A stretch of 7,572 nucleotides of DNA from Halobacteriovoraceae bacterium (GCA_018663815.1 JABJPQ010000213.1:1-7572), one strand, 5' to 3'; shown: positions 1-6,274, counted from the stretch's first letter. Notes: a model not told the origin generated them from the letters alone. Numbers and translations: made by a program.

Positions 1-269
1 AATTATTAAATACCGCAATTATTAAAAGCAAAGAAAAAAAAATAAACAATTCCTACGAGGAAAGACTCACAACAATTAACAATTCACCGGCGATCGAAGC
101 CATTAATAAAAGTATTTCAATACTTGCTGAATCACAAAAAATATCCCGAGATCAGGCAGCTCTTCAAGTAATTGAAGCCATTCGAGATCTTGATGCAATC
201 TGGACTGACTATGTTACGATGGAAGGAATTGATCGTTTAAAAGGTATGCTTCAAGGAAGCATGAACTAA
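1..269 (+). CDS. 3' end of an unidentified protein gene (5' end outside window)
   Basis: An open frame (codons starting at position 3) runs in from the left edge and stops at TAA 267-269, giving about 88 C-terminal residues. I do not recognise the family. The visible part is hydrophilic and looks helical. It has a Lys-rich start (IIKSKEKKIN), then a stretch around SPAIEAINKSISILAESQ, then a conserved-looking end (SRDQAALQVIEAIRDLDAIW, then TMEGIDRLKGMLQG). There is no signal peptide, membrane segment or cysteine in this part. The first in-frame ATG is at 219, too late to be the real start, so the gene begins upstream of the window. It converges on the TonB-like gene with a 52-bp gap. That the frame is coding is supported by its sensible composition and by the lack of a competing frame; function is unknown. 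Confidence 0.6.
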   Translation, partial: LLNTAIIKSKEKKINNSYEERLTTINNSPAIEAINKSISILAESQKISRDQAALQVIEAIRDLDAIWTDYVTMEGIDRLKGMLQGSMN

Positions 270-321
270 ATAGTTTCTTATAAAAGATTTATATTATAAA
301 GATGATACCAGAGCCTGACGT

Positions 322-1227
322 CTAGGTGTTAACAACAAAGCCCCACTCAATTGTCGCGATTCCACTCTTAAGCATCCCCTTGGGTGGATTTGGAAACGGA
401 CCTGCCTGGTTAAAAGATTGTATTGCAGCATCATCAAGTTCCTTAACTCCGCTACTTGAATTAATATTTATTTTAACTATTTCTCCATTTTTATTTATCA
501 TTATTTTTAAGCCTGTTACCAAATTTGAATCAGTTGCAATGGATCGTCCTTGCTTAAAAATTTTATCGGCTTTATCTTGAATATTTAGTCCCCAAAACTG
601 CTCTAATTTTTGGCGAATTCTGTGATAAAAACCATAGAATTCGTATTCTTGGGTGTTTAAACGTGTAAAGTCTCCTAAAGGCATGTCATCAAGAAAGTCG
701 TTTGTCTGACCAAGGCCAACCCCTTTTTTCATCCCATTTTTCAAACCTTTTTTTGTCTGCATCCTTTTTGCTATTTTTTTCTTCTTTTTAATATACTTTT
801 TTTGATTTGGCATAACGGCTAAATCAGAAAATTTTAATTTTTTAATCTTTCTTTTTTCTAGCGTTTTTCTTATCTGCATATTTTTCTGAGCAATAGCTTT
901 ACGATTTCCTTTACCCGCAGCTTGAAACTTTCCATTATTAGCACTTTTTGTTTCTCGTTCAAAAGCATTGTTTTTATTTGAATAAAATTTTGATTCTACT
1001 TTCTTTTTAGATTTTGCTTGCTCAGTTTGTACAACTTGTTTTGACTTAAGCGCTTGTTGTAAAAGCTTGATCTTAATTGCTTGAGGTTCTTTTTTTGTTG
1101 TCTCAAGTAAAGAAACGGAAGAAATGTTTATTGATTGGGCCGTTATCAACATGTGAAAAACAAAAGAAAAACTCAGAAGAATGTATAACATTTTTTTAGA
1201 ATTTATTTCTTTTACTGCAACTTGCAT
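322..1227 (-). CDS. TonB-family energy-transducer protein with lysine-rich linker
   Basis: The 301-residue protein has a TonB layout. There is a short basic N-terminus and one membrane helix (about residues 13-31) containing Ser21-x3-His25, the SxxxH pattern that TonB uses to contact ExbB/ExbD. A long, very basic periplasmic linker follows (about 45-170, with runs such as KKYIKKKKKIAKR) instead of the usual Pro-Lys/Pro-Glu repeats. The C-terminal TonB_C-type domain spans about 235-300 (LVTGLKIMINKNGEIVKI, SSSGVKELDDAAIQSF, GPFPNPPKGM, ATIEWGF). The segment before it (NDFLDDMPLGDFTRLNTQEY, 176-195) resembles TonB-like proteins of Myxococcota and Bdellovibrionota. ATG 1227 is fixed by an in-frame TGA two codons upstream (1231-1233), and GGTGA lies just before it. 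It is the last gene of the leftward operon, 59 bp after mrcA. No exbB/exbD lies in the window, so motor and receptor are unknown; a structural envelope role is also possible. Confidence 0.85.
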   Translation of the reverse strand: MQVAVKEINSKKMLYILLSFSFVFHMLITAQSINISSVSLLETTKKEPQAIKIKLLQQALKSKQVVQTEQAKSKKKVESKFYSNKNNAFERETKSANNGKFQAAGKGNRKAIAQKNMQIRKTLEKRKIKKLKFSDLAVMPNQKKYIKKKKKIAKRMQTKKGLKNGMKKGVGLGQTNDFLDDMPLGDFTRLNTQEYEFYGFYHRIRQKLEQFWGLNIQDKADKIFKQGRSIATDSNLVTGLKIMINKNGEIVKININSSSGVKELDDAAIQSFNQAGPFPNPPKGMLKSGIATIEWGFVVNT

Positions 1228-1286
1228 TAATCACCGCCCATAAAGCTTATCGGTAATTTACAGTATGGCTTTAGTAAAAGTCAGAA

Positions 1287-4034
1287 CTATTGAGCATCAT
1301 AGTAATCTTCACTGTCAAGTATTGAAGTACTCGTGGCTTCTTGGTCATCTTCGGAAATCTTTTCCTCTAAGCCAGGTTCAGTACCATCAACAAATGCTTC
1401 AATAAACTTATTTGCTCCACCTTTAAAAAGATTTCCTGTTTCAACGTTTATAGCTACATTCACAATTCCACCCGGATTTAAAAAATCCACATCTCCGTAT
1501 TTCTTAAGTGCTAACTTCATTACGCCCCTCCAAATTGGAAGGGCTGACTTAGAGCCAGTTTCACCAAAACCTAGGGTTTTGTTATTATCAAAGCCAGTCC
1601 ACACACCGGTTACTATTTTTTGAGAAAAGCCTAAAAACCATGCATCCACAAAGTTGTTTGTGGTTCCTGTCTTACCTCCAATATGAGAGGAAATATCGCT
1701 TGTATTACGACCTGTACCTCTTTGAACAACACCGTTTAACAAATTACTCATTAGATACGCAAGACGTGGATCGTAAACTTGCTCATCATTTAAATTCACA
1801 AGGTAAGGGTTTTCTTCTATTTCTTCTTCAACTTTTTGAGGCTCGATAATAGCAATATTCTCAGTTTCCTCAGGGACTAGTGGTTCAGCTTCTTTAATTT
1901 CTTCTACCGCAACAACGCCTGGGTCCTGCTTTTCAGCATCTAGATGATAAACTTTTCCGTAGCGGTCTTTGATAGAAATAATCGACTTAAGTTTTAGTGT
2001 TTTTCCCCCATTTGGAAAAATACTATAAACCTTGACTAGGTTTAATAGGTTCATTCCAAAAGACCCTAAAGCAACACTTAAGTCATTTGGTAGGTCGACA
2101 TCAAGACTTAATCGTTGCACAAAGTTATGAATTTTTTTAACACCAACTTCTTGAGCAAGCTTTATGGTAGGAATATTTCGACTTGTTTCAAGCGCTCTTC
2201 TCAAGGTCATGGTGCCTTTAAATTTACCGTCATAATTTCTCGGTTTCCAACTTAAACTCTCATCAACACCACCTAACGCTTGTGGTGAATCAAGTAATGT
2301 CGATGCGGGTGTATGATTATTTTCTAGTCCAACAGCATAAATAAGAGGTTTAAAGGCTGAACCGGGTTGTCTATTTGATTGAACAGCTCGATTAAATTGC
2401 GATTTTGAAAAATCACTTCCCCCTACCATTGCGAGAATATCTCCTGAGTGGGGAGAGATTGAGAGCAAGGCACCCTGCACCTCAGGATCCTGTTCGAGTT
2501 TTGCAACATAGAATTTTTGAAGTGAAACTTCTTTCATCAAATCTTCATTCTTCTTATATGCTTCAGTAAATGTTTTGTGCAAGTATTTACGTGAGGAAAC
2601 CAACTTATCCAGAACTTCAACTAAAATAACATCACCAGGTTTAACAATACTTTCAGGCCGATTTACATAACTCCAGTAATGTCGCTCAACTTGAATTTTA
2701 CGTTCATGTGCCCATTTAAAATAATTGTGAGGAATGATTAACTTTAACCCTGCATAGTTAGCATAAATAATGCGCTGATAGTTGCTCACTTTAGTAACAA
2801 CTGCCTTTACGGGCTTATTAAATTTTATAAAGTTTTTAATCTCATCTGTATTTGAGTTTCCGACCACAAGAAATGATTTATTCCTAACTTTTATAGATTC
2901 TAGCAACTCTTTTTCTTGTAAGTTAAGTAACTCAAGTTCATTTTCTTGAGCAAAGAATTCCTTTTGAGTTGTGCCATCCGTTTTAAAAATAAGATAATTT
3001 GAAGCATGGCTATAGACATCATCTCTTTGTTCTTTTATAAAGTTCTCAATTTCTTCTTCACTTTCTAAGTGTTCTAGTGCCCCTCTATAACCTTGTCTTT
3101 TGTCAATTTCTTTTACACCTCTGGAAACTTCTTCCTCTGCTTTTTTTTGTAAGTCCCAATCGAGAGTTGTCACAACCTCATAACCATTCGTTATGAAGTC
3201 CTCCTTTCCAAAATGGCTAATAAGTCTTTGTCGTATCCAATCTGTGAAATAACCGGCTCTCAAAGGAACTGGTTTTCTGATTTGAATTTTTATATCTTCA
3301 ACAAGAGCCGCAGCATACTCGTCTTGAGTAATTTTTTCAGTTTTTAACATTCGCCCCAAAACATATTTTTGTCTTGTTTTAGCTCTACCTGGGTTTACAT
3401 ATGGAGAATATCTTCCCGGAGCGACCAACAATCCGGCTACCAAAGCAACCTCTGCATTTGTCGCCTCTGTTAATTCCTTATCAAAATAGCCTCGAAACGC
3501 CGACTTAACTCCATAATATCCACCACCAAGATAGACCTGATTCAAATACAAAAATAATATTTCTTGCTTGCTCAATTTGTCTTCAATTTTTTTTGCTAAG
3601 ATCAAATCTTTAATTTTTCTTGAAAATGTTCTTTCACTTGATAACAATAATGACTTTGCAACTTGTTGAGTTATTGTTGAAGCCCCTTGAACAATTCTCC
3701 CCGCTTTTATATTAATTAGCATTGCACGTGCAATTCCTGTGTAATCTATTCCTGAGTGATTATAAAAGTTATCATCTTCTGCTGATAAAAAAGCGTTAAT
3801 AACTTTATGCGGAATCTCTGCAATTGTTGCTATCTCACGCTTTTCACGAGAGAGCTCCATTAACAAAGCACCGTCTTTTGAGTAAACACGACTTGGAATA
3901 GGAGGATTATAATCTGACAAAGAATTAATTTGAGGCAAATCATATGAGACGTAAATAATAATCCCTAAAACACCTAAGCCTCCCAAGAACCCTAAGGAGA
4001 TAACAGCAAACAACAAGCGCACTAATACTTTCAA
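1287..4034 (-). CDS. mrcA: Penicillin-binding protein 1A, bifunctional peptidoglycan glycosyltransferase/DD-transpeptidase
   Basis: This class A PBP of 915 residues polymerises lipid II into glycan strands and cross-links the peptides, anchored in the inner membrane with its domains in the periplasm. Membrane helix: about 5-29. GT51 domain, about 60-230: E86 in EDDNFYNHSG (first catalytic Glu), GASTITQQ (117-124), SRKIKD (138-143), then EILFLYLNQVYLGGG and RQKYVLGRM (221-229). An OB-type insert (about 305-475, starting DKRQGYRG) marks the MrcA subfamily. Transpeptidase: SAFK (S559 nucleophile, K562), SRN (618-620), KTGT (788-791). A Glu-rich segment (709-745) lies between SxN and KTG. Oddity: the usual RKxxE of GT motif 3 is RKIKD, so Asp143 replaces the second catalytic Glu. 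The start is TTG 4034-4032, preceded by GAGAGG; an in-frame TGA at 4046-4044 excludes a longer protein. Third gene of the leftward operon, 45 bp after the lipoprotein gene. Confidence 0.95.
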   Translation of the reverse strand: MKVLVRLLFAVISLGFLGGLGVLGIIIYVSYDLPQINSLSDYNPPIPSRVYSKDGALLMELSREKREIATIAEIPHKVINAFLSAEDDNFYNHSGIDYTGIARAMLINIKAGRIVQGASTITQQVAKSLLLSSERTFSRKIKDLILAKKIEDKLSKQEILFLYLNQVYLGGGYYGVKSAFRGYFDKELTEATNAEVALVAGLLVAPGRYSPYVNPGRAKTRQKYVLGRMLKTEKITQDEYAAALVEDIKIQIRKPVPLRAGYFTDWIRQRLISHFGKEDFITNGYEVVTTLDWDLQKKAEEEVSRGVKEIDKRQGYRGALEHLESEEEIENFIKEQRDDVYSHASNYLIFKTDGTTQKEFFAQENELELLNLQEKELLESIKVRNKSFLVVGNSNTDEIKNFIKFNKPVKAVVTKVSNYQRIIYANYAGLKLIIPHNYFKWAHERKIQVERHYWSYVNRPESIVKPGDVILVEVLDKLVSSRKYLHKTFTEAYKKNEDLMKEVSLQKFYVAKLEQDPEVQGALLSISPHSGDILAMVGGSDFSKSQFNRAVQSNRQPGSAFKPLIYAVGLENNHTPASTLLDSPQALGGVDESLSWKPRNYDGKFKGTMTLRRALETSRNIPTIKLAQEVGVKKIHNFVQRLSLDVDLPNDLSVALGSFGMNLLNLVKVYSIFPNGGKTLKLKSIISIKDRYGKVYHLDAEKQDPGVVAVEEIKEAEPLVPEETENIAIIEPQKVEEEIEENPYLVNLNDEQVYDPRLAYLMSNLLNGVVQRGTGRNTSDISSHIGGKTGTTNNFVDAWFLGFSQKIVTGVWTGFDNNKTLGFGETGSKSALPIWRGVMKLALKKYGDVDFLNPGGIVNVAINVETGNLFKGGANKFIEAFVDGTEPGLEEKISEDDQEATSTSILDSEDYYDAQ

Positions 4035-4039
4035 AATTA

Positions 4040-4045
4040 CCTCTC
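4040..4045 (-). promoter_or_regulatory. Ribosome binding site of mrcA that fixes its TTG start
   Basis: On the minus strand GAGAGG is followed by five bases (TAATT) and then TTG AAA GTA. There is no ATG or GTG between the upstream in-frame stop (TGA, 4046-4044) and this TTG, and the peptide that follows is a proper basic N-terminus plus membrane helix, so TTG is the start. Confidence 0.75.
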
Positions 4046-4079
4046 AAACAAAACGATATTAGTATTATATGGATTTAGA

Positions 4080-4985
4080 TCAATTATTAAAACTCTCTGT
4101 ATTTTCTTCCTGCCATTTTGTAATTTGAGTCTTCATACTCTGCACATATTCCTTAATACTTCCAAAGTACATACTATTTATATCAGATATTGAAGTTAAC
4201 TCATCCAAAGCTTCTGTAGATGACGTTTTAAGTATATTAATACTTTCTGTATTATTTAGTACAAATCCCAAGTAACGAGTTACCACTCCCCAATCATACC
4301 CGCTTAAGTTTTTAAATGTTACCTTTTCTGGTAAAAAAGAAATCATAAAAGCATTCTCGATTGAGTGTTTATCAAAATGGCTTTGATAAAATGTCGGTTG
4401 ATGATAAAAATTATTTTCTTTTTGAATACTCAATGCCCGATTAAGAACATCAGCTACACGTTTATTTTCATGAATAACTAAGTTGTTATTTAAATACTCT
4501 GGTATTAACAGCCTTACCTTTAACTGCTCAACCTTCATTGTCTTAAACTCATTTGAGATAAAATCTTTTAAAAGTTCGTACCAATGCTGCGAATAGATTT
4601 TTTTCTCTTTAAGCTGCTTTAAGAGATTAAATAACTTCCACTCCACATAGCTCGCACTTTTTTCTTTTGCGTAAAGAGCTGCGAGCAAACTTCCAAACCC
4701 TTGTGAAGATATTGCTTCAATTGATATGTTTTCTTTTTCAATTTGTTTCACCAAAGAAACAAAAGCCAATGAGTGATAAAGGCTTGAGTAAAGATTAATT
4801 GCAATAGGCACCTTCTTATTGGTGATTGCCTTTACCTTTGAATTTAAACCTAGTTCGTTGTCAATTTTCTTTGTTTCAATTTCAATACTTGAATTTATAA
4901 CACTGTCTATATTAACGCTATTAACATCGGTCATTGACCGTGATGAAGAACAAGATATAAAAGTAAATAATAAAAGCCAATGCAT
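4080..4985 (-). CDS. Patatin-like lipoprotein, probably catalytically inactive
   Basis: This 301-residue protein has a very short signal peptide ending in a lipobox-like FISC, so Cys12 should be lipidated; Ser13 after it suggests outer-membrane sorting by the Lol +2 rule. Residues 61-120 follow the start of a patatin (PNPLA) domain: a strand (IAINLYSSLYHSLAFVSLVK) where patatins have the GGGxRG oxyanion loop, then KENISIEAI, then SSQGFGSLLAALYAKEKS where patatins have GTSAGALxAALYAxG. The key residues are gone: the oxyanion glycines are Tyr/Ser/Leu, and the nucleophile Ser is Gly96. YDWG (230-233) may correspond to the patatin DGG/DGA aspartate motif. I therefore infer a pseudoenzyme kept for binding. 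The start is certain: ATG overlaps the xseB stop (TAATG) and an in-frame TGA lies at 5004-5006. It sits directly upstream of mrcA, so a role with PBP1A is conceivable but unproven. The lipoprotein call is firmer than the patatin call. Confidence 0.7.
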   Translation of the reverse strand: MHWLLLFTFISCSSSRSMTDVNSVNIDSVINSSIEIETKKIDNELGLNSKVKAITNKKVPIAINLYSSLYHSLAFVSLVKQIEKENISIEAISSQGFGSLLAALYAKEKSASYVEWKLFNLLKQLKEKKIYSQHWYELLKDFISNEFKTMKVEQLKVRLLIPEYLNNNLVIHENKRVADVLNRALSIQKENNFYHQPTFYQSHFDKHSIENAFMISFLPEKVTFKNLSGYDWGVVTRYLGFVLNNTESINILKTSSTEALDELTSISDINSMYFGSIKEYVQSMKTQITKWQEENTESFNN

Positions 4986-5194
4986 TACTCTTGATACTCT
5001 TCTTCATTAAGTGAGTCTGTTAAAACACTAATCTTTTTTTCTGCCGAAGATAAAAGATCTTTACAGTTTTTATAAAGATTTATTCCTTCCTCAAATTTTT
5101 TAATACTATCATCTAAACTAAGCTCACCTTGCTCAAGGGAGCCAACAATTTGCTCAAGTTTTTCTAATGATCCTTCAAAATTTTTCTTTGCCAT
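4985..5194 (-). CDS. xseB: Exodeoxyribonuclease VII small subunit
   Basis: XseB is the small subunit of exonuclease VII, which degrades single-stranded DNA from either end to short oligonucleotides; several XseB chains coil around each XseA catalytic subunit in the cytoplasm. The 69-residue protein is full length for the family and has its typical pattern: NFEGSLEKLEQIVGSLEQGE, then LSLDDSIKKFEEGINLYKNC, then a helical tail ending in acidic residues (NEEEYQE). ATG 5194 is preceded on the minus strand by a purine-rich AAGAAGAAG stretch. It is the first gene of the leftward operon, and its stop overlaps the lipoprotein start by one base, which suggests translational coupling. xseA is not in the window. 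Its placement ahead of envelope genes has no obvious functional logic. Confidence 0.95.
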   Translation of the reverse strand: MAKKNFEGSLEKLEQIVGSLEQGELSLDDSIKKFEEGINLYKNCKDLLSSAEKKISVLTDSLNEEEYQE

Positions 5195-5234
5195 AGTCTT
5201 CTTCTTTACTCAGGAGTTTTTGTCACAATCTTGA

Positions 5235-5245
5235 CCCCAATGGGG
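5235..5245. repeat. Small perfect palindrome CCCCATTGGGG near the presumed xseB transcription start
   Basis: CCCC and GGGG are separated by three bases (CCCAATGGG core on the plus strand). It lies about 40 bp upstream of xseB and right at the start point expected from the TTGACA promoter. It could be a small operator or a leader hairpin. The stem is only 4 bp and could be chance, although GC runs are rare in this AT-rich region. Confidence 0.3.
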
Positions 5246-5251
5246 AAAATC

Positions 5252-5280
5252 ATTACCTATCTTTTCTTAGAATGTGTCAA
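5252..5280 (-). promoter_or_regulatory. Candidate sigma-70-type promoter for the xseB-lipoprotein-mrcA-tonB operon
   Basis: On the minus strand, a perfect TTGACA (5280-5275) is followed by 17 bases and GGTAAT (5257-5252), which matches the -10 consensus at four of six positions. Transcription would start near 5245, about 50 bases before the xseB ATG. The -35 is strong and the spacing ideal, but the -10 lacks the A at its second position, so this remains a candidate. Confidence 0.45.
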
Positions 5281-5309
5281 AATACTACCATGTCCCATTT
5301 CCTTAGCCA

Positions 5310-5389
5310 ATAATTTTAGCTACTTATTCAGGAGGATCTTTTTTCCCCTAATGTCTTATTGGCGCATCCATTGCTAAAATAATAAGTAG
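5310..5389. repeat. Inverted-repeat words flanking the sigma-54 promoter
   Basis: Two word pairs occur in inverted orientation. ATAATTTTAGC (5310-5320) matches the reverse complement of GCTAAAATAAT (5373-5383) at 10 of 11 positions. CTACTTATT (5320-5328) is the exact reverse complement of AATAAGTAG (5381-5389). The left copies lie about 40-65 bp upstream of the expected rod-operon start, and the right copies overlap the -12 element and the start point. They could be protein-binding half sites. AT-rich sequence makes chance matches plausible. Confidence 0.35.
5359..5376 (+). promoter_or_regulatory. Sigma-54 (RpoN) -24/-12 promoter for flgF-flgG-flgA
   Basis: TTGGCGCATCCATTGCTA matches the RpoN consensus YTGGCACG-N4-TTGCW. 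The invariant GG (5361-5362) and GC (5373-5374) are separated by exactly ten bases, and the TTGCT of the -12 element is perfect; the main departure is CGC for CAC. Transcription should start near 5386, about 52 bases before the flgF start, in the right orientation. Rod and hook genes are RpoN-dependent in many polar flagellates, which fits. Such a promoter needs an NtrC-family activator, whose gene is not in the window. Confidence 0.75.
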
Positions 5390-5426
5390 TACGGGTAAGA
5401 TAGGAAGTTATTACCCTTAAAATCTC

Positions 5427-5434
5427 AGGAGGAG
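5427..5434 (+). promoter_or_regulatory. Strong ribosome binding site of flgF (decides the CTG start)
   Basis: AGGAGGAG is an almost complete anti-16S match and lies five bases (from AGGAGG) before CTG 5438-5440. The same AGGAGG core precedes flgG. The next upstream codon, ATT 5435, would be only two bases from the core, which is too close. Confidence 0.8.
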
Positions 5435-5437
5435 ATT

Positions 5438-6253
5438 CTGAAAAATATTTGGGTTCCATTATCAGGCCAAATTGCTCAGCAACGAAAAGTTGAGACAATT
5501 GCCAATAATATTGCAAATGCTAATACGGCTGGCTTTAAAAAGGATCAACTTGCCTTTAAAGAGCATTTAACGGCATTAAATAAGGGAGCTGATACCATTG
5601 ATCTCCCTCGAAAAGAATGGAGTCCTGAGGACTTCTATCGCTCCCAAGGTGGAGAAAATGCCTTTGTAAAAGTAGATGGTAGCTATACAAATTTTGAACA
5701 GGGCGCTTTAAAGCCAACAAATAATACCCTCGATTTTGCTCTTTTTGGAAAGGGATTTTTTGAAGTGAGTACACCTAATGGAGTTCGCTTCACCCGCCGA
5801 GGTAATTTTTCAATTAATAAAGAGGGAGAACTCGTCACGACTCAAGGGTTCAAACTCTTGTCAGCGCAAAAAGGTGATGCAAACCAAGCAACTCCCCTTA
5901 GTGAACGTACAATCAAACTTCCTGCAAATTCTAAAATATCTGTTTCTCGCGAAGGAGATATTTTTTCAAAACAAGGACCTATCGGAAAAATGTCGATCGT
6001 TGAATTCAAGGACATGCACGCCCTTAGAAAAGAAGGCCACTCACTTTTTATAAACAACGCTAATGATAATATACAAAGAGAAAAAGTTACAACGGCCGTA
6101 AATCAAGGTTTTGTAGAAGGCTCAAATGTAAATGCAATAAAAGAAATGTCTGAGCTGATTACTGCTCACAGACATTTTGAAAATATTCAAAAAGCCATCA
6201 ATGCATACGATCAACTCGCGGGGAGAATTGTTAATGACATTGCTGATTTTTAA
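5438..6253 (+). CDS. flgF: Flagellar basal-body (proximal) rod protein FlgF, apparently starting at CTG
   Basis: FlgF is a proximal-rod subunit exported by the flagellar type III apparatus into the periplasmic drive shaft. The 271-residue product has the rod/hook N-terminal helix motif at 8-35 (LSGQIAQQRKVE, IANNIANANTAGFK), the central FlgE/F/G-type beta domain from about 82 (FEQGALKPTNNTLDFALFGK, then GFFEV) to about 200, and the C-terminal rod motif at 221-270 (VNQGFVEGSNVNAIKEMSEL, HFENIQKAINAYDQLAGRIV). The conserved N-terminus KNIWVPLSG is encoded immediately after CTG 5438. Between the upstream in-frame TAA (5396-5398) and GTG 5765 there is no ATG, GTG or TTG. Starting at GTG 5765 would remove 109 residues including the rod helix. 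CTG with a strong Shine-Dalgarno is therefore the best start; a sequencing error or mutation of ATG is the alternative. First gene of the rod operon, 21 bp before flgG. Confidence 0.93.
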   Translation: MKNIWVPLSGQIAQQRKVETIANNIANANTAGFKKDQLAFKEHLTALNKGADTIDLPRKEWSPEDFYRSQGGENAFVKVDGSYTNFEQGALKPTNNTLDFALFGKGFFEVSTPNGVRFTRRGNFSINKEGELVTTQGFKLLSAQKGDANQATPLSERTIKLPANSKISVSREGDIFSKQGPIGKMSIVEFKDMHALRKEGHSLFINNANDNIQREKVTTAVNQGFVEGSNVNAIKEMSELITAHRHFENIQKAINAYDQLAGRIVNDIADF

Positions 6254-6274
6254 TAAAGTCCAGGAGGGACGACT

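Noticed and set aside
270..321. Possible bidirectional terminator between the convergent genes
   Set aside because: The only stem is a bulged all-AT pairing (CTTATAA with TTATAAAG) without a T tract, plus a short GACGTC palindrome. Neither is convincing.
326..580. Plus-strand 84-codon frame opposite the TonB-like gene
   Set aside because: It is the mirror of the TonB_C domain coding region; its hydrophobic look comes from the complement of Lys/Asn/Ile codons.
740..850. T-rich tract as a terminator or low-complexity repeat
   Set aside because: It is the complement of lysine codons in the TonB-like linker, so it is coding.
4064..4069. TATAAT on the minus strand just before mrcA, as an internal promoter
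   Set aside because: There is no acceptable -35 at the proper distance, and the word is common by chance in such AT-rich sequence.
5375..5401. Sigma-28 flagellar promoter (TAAA-N15-GCCGATAA)
   Set aside because: TAAA is present, but the -10 region reads GGTAAGAT, a poor match, and the overlapping sigma-54 motif explains the site better.
5328..5774. Minus-strand open frames of 62 and 72 codons opposite flgF and its leader
   Set aside because: They are antisense to well-supported FlgF coding and promoter sequence, with no recognisable protein features.
5765..6253. A shorter gene starting at GTG 5765
   Set aside because: It has no Shine-Dalgarno and starts inside the conserved GKGFFEV segment of FlgF; the coding frame clearly continues 109 codons upstream.
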